A DNA stretch of 8,608 bases from a bacterium (GTDB lineage: Bacteria; Atribacterota; JS1; SB-45; 34-128): positions 1 through 8,608 of the forward strand of contig JAHIPR010000229.1 of the NCBI GenBank assembly GCA_018903015.1, given 5' to 3'. Positions 6,310-8,608 of this stretch are shown here, one piece after another. Position 1 is the first letter of the stretch; each line of letters starts with the position of its first letter. The translations under genes were made by a program, and so were the position numbers. Below the pieces are notes generated by a model. It ran no database searches. It was not told the origin of the DNA and saw nothing but the letters and a program-made list of their open reading frames with translations.

Positions 6310-7080
6310 TTATATTTGAAAAGGTACGGGAGTAAAAGATAGGACACAGAAAATTAAGGCGCAGATTCCCAATATTTTTCTTCTTTTGTTTAAAGGAGTG
6401 AAATCATCTAATGGTGGAGGATGATTAAATCCAAATATAAGAAGTAAGACAAATAATAAGGTCCACGCTGGGTTAACGAATATACAGATAAGGCCTAAAA
6501 TACCCAAGGTTATATAATAAGCAATTTTGCTATTTTTACCGAACAAGGAATAAATTATATGTCCGCCATCTAACTGTCCAACCGGAAGGAGATTTAAAGC
6601 AGTTACAAACAATCCCACCCAGCCCGCATAAGCTATAGGATGCAGGATTATATCCTGGCCTTCGGGAAGATACCCGAACATTATTTTTTCTATAAATGAG
6701 AACAGTATGGAGCTTCCCAGAGGCATAACCGGTCCTTCGATTTCTGAAATTACTGCTATTTCTGATAATTTAAGCCCGATTATTATAGTAGGAATAGTGA
6801 GGACCAAACCTACAAAAGGTCCAGCTATCCCGATGTCAAATAAAGCTTTGCGATCAGGCATAATCCCTTTCATTTTGATAACTGCCCCTAAAGTACCAAA
6901 AGGAGATAGGGGAAAAGGAATAAAAAAAGGTAGAGTGACTTCTACCCCGTATCTTCTGCTAATAAAAAAATGTCCTAGTTCGTGAGCAAGTAGAATAGTG
7001 ATTAAAAATAGGGCATACCAAATACCACCTACAAAAAAACAAGAAATTATAGTTAGAAGAAATAAAATTAAATTTAAAAT
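6310..7080 (-). CDS. site-2 protease family (M50) membrane metallopeptidase, probable ATT start
   Basis: Intramembrane zinc protease related to S2P/EGY-type enzymes, which cut substrates within the membrane. Numbering from the proposed ATT start (256 residues), the first helix is LILFLLTIISCFFVGG and the catalytic helix carries HELGH at 33-37 (6970-6984). Family motifs follow: LPFFIPFPLSPFGTLGAVI, then PDRKALFDIGIAGPFVG, and NLLPVGQLDGGH with Asn163, Pro166 and Asp171 supplying the third zinc ligand. A HPP motif lies near the end. No ATG, GTG or TTG occurs in frame between the TGA at 7087-7089 and ATG 6873, and ATG 6873 would delete the HExxH helix. The Shine-Dalgarno GAGGTGA (7087-7093) is well placed for ATT 7078-7080. 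Family call is strong, the start is inferred, and the substrate is unknown. It lacks the longer N-terminal domain of many relatives. Confidence 0.87.
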   Translation of the reverse strand: MLNLILFLLTIISCFFVGGIWYALFLITILLAHELGHFFISRRYGVEVTLPFFIPFPLSPFGTLGAVIKMKGIMPDRKALFDIGIAGPFVGLVLTIPTIIIGLKLSEIAVISEIEGPVMPLGSSILFSFIEKIMFGYLPEGQDIILHPIAYAGWVGLFVTALNLLPVGQLDGGHIIYSLFGKNSKIAYYITLGILGLICIFVNPAWTLLFVLLLIFGFNHPPPLDDFTPLNKRRKILGICALIFCVLSFTPVPFQI

Positions 7081-7120
7081 TAACTCTCACCTCTTTATAT
7101 CGCTTTACTTTATGTAAATT

Positions 7121-7149
7121 ATTATATCTTAATCTTCCCTATTTATAAA
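7121..7149 (-). promoter_or_regulatory. promoter of the site-2 protease gene
   Basis: TATAAT (7121-7126) with TTTATA (7144-7149, four of six -35 matches) at a 17-base spacing on the minus strand. Transcription would start near 7114, giving a leader of about 20 bases before the GAGGTGA Shine-Dalgarno. This supports translation beginning right after that site rather than at the distant ATG 6873. Confidence 0.5.
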
Positions 7150-7212
7150 GTGGTGTACTCTCAAAGGTGAGAGAAATTAAAAATATAAATTTGTTCTTTT
7201 AATTTTTTCGTT

Positions 7213-7241
7213 TTGGAGTAAAATGGGGATAGGAATAAAAT
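7213..7241 (+). promoter_or_regulatory. promoter of the acylphosphatase gene
   Basis: TTGGAG (7213-7218), a 17-base spacer and TAAAAT (7236-7241), 26 bases before the ATG. Divergent from the protease promoter. Confidence 0.5.
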
Positions 7242-7267
7242 AGTTTTGGATAAGGATACTATTAAGT

Positions 7268-7558
7268 ATGAATAAAGATGGAAAAAAAGTAAGAGCCCAT
7301 CTTCTAATTTCTGGAAGAGTACAGGGAGTAGCTTTTCGTTATTATACCCAGGATATTGCCCAAAGTTTAGAAATAAAGGGATGGGTTAGGAATTGTTGGG
7401 ATGGTAAGGTAGAGATAGTTATAGAAGGGGAAGAAGATAGAGTTAAAGAACTAATAGATTGGTGCTATCGAGGACCGGGGAGTGCAATTGTAGAAAAAGT
7501 AGACGTAGAATGGGAAGAATACGGAGGAGAATTCAATTCTTTCGGTATCAGGGGATAG
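7268..7558 (+). CDS. acyP: acylphosphatase
   Basis: Small cytoplasmic hydrolase that cleaves carboxyl-phosphate bonds of acyl phosphates such as acetyl- or carbamoyl-phosphate. Length 96 matches the ~90-100-residue family. The signature GRVQGVAFRYY (residues 16-26) contains the phosphate-binding loop and catalytic Arg24. The second motif GWVRNCWDGKVEIVIEG (38-54) carries catalytic Asn42. The downstream GPGSAIVEKVDV (69-80) matches the usual GPP-A-V segment. A ribosome site AAGGAT (7252-7257) lies ten bases before ATG 7268. It appears to be monocistronic, transcribed from its own promoter and divergent from the site-2 protease gene. No GC-rich terminator is visible after the TAG stop. The residues after the signature are acidic and Trp-rich but otherwise ordinary. 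Confidence 0.95.
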   Translation: MNKDGKKVRAHLLISGRVQGVAFRYYTQDIAQSLEIKGWVRNCWDGKVEIVIEGEEDRVKELIDWCYRGPGSAIVEKVDVEWEEYGGEFNSFGIRG

Positions 7559-7753
7559 TAAAAACTTCCAATTAAATAATAAAAAATAGAGGATTTACTT
7601 TAATAATCATGAATTATATCAGGAAAGAAAAATTATAAAGAGAAAGCAAGATTAAAAAATATTTTTCATTTCATTGGTTTTTATATTATAATTTATTAAG
7701 GTGCGATAAATAGGAATAAATTTTTAAATGTATTTTGGAAAGGGGGAAGCAAA
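7559..7753 (+). other. intergenic spacer with a weak promoter candidate
   Basis: About 195 AT-rich bases. A TATAAT (7687-7692) with TTTTCA (7663-7668) at 18-base spacing is a plausible promoter for the small membrane protein genes. An AAAAATATTTTT palindrome lies near 7654-7665. I see no gene, tRNA or GC-rich terminator on either strand. Confidence 0.4.
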
Positions 7754-7975
7754 ATGTGGATTATTTTGGGAGGAATAGCAGCTATAATTTTAGGGGTATT
7801 AGGATTAATCAAATGGTGGTTATTGTTTCTAAAAGCTTTAGCAGCATTGGTGCCTTTTATTTTATTGATTGGTGGAATATTTGCGGTAATAATAGGCATA
7901 AGTTCTGTTAAAGAAAGAGCAGAAGAGAAAAGAGAAGAAGCTGCCGAGCAATCTACAGAAAGCGATAAATCCTAA
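7754..7975 (+). CDS. small two-helix membrane protein, function unknown
   Basis: Not a named family that I recognise. The 73 residues hold two Gly/Ile-rich hydrophobic helices, about 2-19 (IILGGIAAIILGVLGLIK) and 30-50 (AALVPFILLIGGIFAVIIGIS), joined by KWWLLFLK. A highly charged tail (52-73) follows, rich in Glu, Lys and Arg and probably a short cytoplasmic helix. There is no signal peptidase site and no catalytic motif. ATG 7754 is preceded by a GGGGGAAG purine run (7741-7748) at good spacing, which supports real translation. The open frame on the opposite strand is a shadow. The next gene starts 67 bases downstream on the same strand, so the two may be co-transcribed. Small proteins of this shape often act as membrane scaffolds or partners, but nothing here proves a role. 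Confidence 0.7.
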   Translation: MWIILGGIAAIILGVLGLIKWWLLFLKALAALVPFILLIGGIFAVIIGISSVKERAEEKREEAAEQSTESDKS

Positions 7976-8042
7976 TCAGAAGCAAAATAAACAATGTCTA
8001 AATTAATATATTAATGTATAAGATTTAGAAGGATTTTATAAG

Positions 8043-8459
8043 GTGAGTAAAGATTTTAAGCCAAAACTGAAGAAACCAAAGTTTAAAGAAGATTTAGAAA
8101 TTGCTATAACCGTATTAATAATGATATCGGTTTTTTATGTACTAACTTATTTTGGGGTTGATAAAATATTAAGTACGGCAATTGTAGCCTTATTGGGCAT
8201 TTTTATGGAGGTAGCCAGACAAGTTTTTTCTCAAGCTATATTTATTATCCAATCAATTCCCTATATAGGGCCGATTGTAGCTAAAGTAATAGTCTGGCCC
8301 TTCTTTATTACTATAAATGGGGTAGCTTATCTGGTTGCTTTGACATTAATTAGAATTAAGGGGTATAAACAAGTAGCCAATGCCCGGGTGTTAACTACTG
8401 TTTTTCTTGTCGGAATATTAGTAGGATTTATTTTAGGCCGGGTTTTTAAGGTTATATAA
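8043..8459 (+). CDS. hypothetical four-helix membrane protein
   Basis: Unknown function and no family recognised. The protein has 138 residues from GTG 8043, which is preceded by AGAAGGA (8027-8033) at nine bases, a good ribosome site; no nearby ATG does better. The N-terminal 16 residues are strongly basic with a Lys/Pro pattern (KPKLKKPKFK). Four hydrophobic segments follow at roughly 19-38, 42-58, 77-103 and 115-133. Between the second and third lies an amphipathic stretch with SIPYIGPIVAKV. The third segment contains WPFFITINGVAYLVAL, and the protein ends GFILGRVFKVI. There are no conserved acidic or histidine pairs suggesting an enzyme, so a structural or channel-like small membrane protein is as much as can be said. 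Possibly in an operon with the preceding small membrane protein. Confidence 0.75.
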   Translation: MSKDFKPKLKKPKFKEDLEIAITVLIMISVFYVLTYFGVDKILSTAIVALLGIFMEVARQVFSQAIFIIQSIPYIGPIVAKVIVWPFFITINGVAYLVALTLIRIKGYKQVANARVLTTVFLVGILVGFILGRVFKVI

Positions 8460-8493
8460 ATGATTATCGAGTATATAATTAGTTAATCGGTTA

Positions 8494-8512
8494 GTTACCT
8501 GGTTACCTGGTT
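8494..8512. repeat. octamer tandem repeat GTTACCTG, 2.4 copies
   Basis: GTTACCTG at 8494-8501 and 8502-8509 followed by GTT (8510-8512), all exact. Related degenerate GTTA words extend to the left (AGTTAATC, GGTTA). It lies in non-coding DNA after the last membrane protein gene. Confidence 0.75.
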
Positions 8513-8537
8513 AAGAAAATAGAAAAAAGAAGCCGAA

Positions 8538-8572
8538 TTCGTATTTCGTATCTTGTGAATCGTATCTCGTTA
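8538..8572. repeat. degenerate heptamer tandem repeat, consensus TTCGTAT
   Basis: Five consecutive 7-base units: TTCGTAT, TTCGTAT, CTTGTGA, ATCGTAT, CTCGTTA. The first two are identical and the others diverge by a few bases. Located in the 149-base non-coding right end of the window, 26 bases after the octamer repeat. Confidence 0.7.
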
Positions 8573-8608
8573 AGAACATAATAATGTATAATATGTAGAG
8601 GCACGATG

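Noticed and set aside
6310..6873. 187-residue version of the site-2 protease from ATG 6873
   Set aside because: It would remove the HExxH helix and first transmembrane segment, which are clearly encoded in the same frame upstream.
7088..7090. GTG as the start of the site-2 protease
   Set aside because: It is in a different frame whose translation is polar and unlike the family, and it lies inside the Shine-Dalgarno sequence.
7997..8029. TCTAAAT/ATTTAGA inverted repeat with inner TTAATATATTAA before the four-helix protein
   Set aside because: It is entirely AT and weak; such dyads are expected by chance in this composition and it is not followed by a terminator tract.
8592..8608. Possible left arm of a dispersed palindromic repeat (TGTAGAGGCACGATG) at the right edge
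   Set aside because: It resembles GTAGGGGCACG-type repeats I know from other genomes, but the second arm would lie outside the window, so it cannot be supported.

Overview
The window is AT-rich bacterial DNA and reads as an ordinary chromosomal segment of an anaerobic, probably diderm, uncultured lineage. I would guess something near Atribacterota or deep Firmicutes-like groups. That guess rests only on base composition, gene content, the ykkC-type leader RNA, and a solute-binding protein with a plain Sec signal instead of a lipobox. No rRNA or other phylogenetic marker is present, so the assignment is weak.

Layout. (1) Bases 2-982, plus strand: the 3' part of a gene for an M48 zinc metallopeptidase, cut by the left edge. 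(2) Bases 993-5864, minus strand: a complete branched-chain amino acid ABC transporter operon in the order livK-livH-livM-livG-livF. It converges on the M48 gene with only 10 bp between the stop codons. A perfect 16-bp stem-loop lies between livK and livH. (3) Bases 5865-6222, minus strand: the long leader of that operon. A strong sigma-70-type promoter is followed by an RNA with the conserved ykkC-class words, then by a long terminator hairpin that overlaps the 3' half of the aptamer. Given the liv operon downstream, the best subtype guess is the ppGpp-sensing riboswitch (ykkC subtype 2a). (4) Bases 6310-7080, minus strand: an integral-membrane site-2 protease (M50). Its HExxH helix lies upstream of the first in-frame ATG, and the only sensible start seems to be ATT just after a very good Shine-Dalgarno sequence. 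(5) Bases 7268-7558, plus strand: an acylphosphatase with its own promoter. (6) Bases 7754-8459, plus strand: two small membrane proteins of unknown function. (7) Bases 8460-8608: non-coding, with an octamer and a heptamer short tandem repeat.

How it works together. LivK binds branched-chain or related amino acids in the periplasm. LivH and LivM form the membrane channel, and LivG and LivF hydrolyse ATP. The leader architecture predicts an ON switch: folding of the aptamer withholds the 5' arm of the terminator. If the ligand is ppGpp, amino acid starvation would turn uptake on. The hairpin after livK would help make binding protein in excess over the membrane and ATPase subunits. The protease, acylphosphatase and small membrane proteins have no evident link to the transporter.

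The most notable items are the riboswitch/terminator leader and the probable AUU start of the site-2 protease. I found no undescribed multi-gene system, mobile element, CRISPR array or tRNA.
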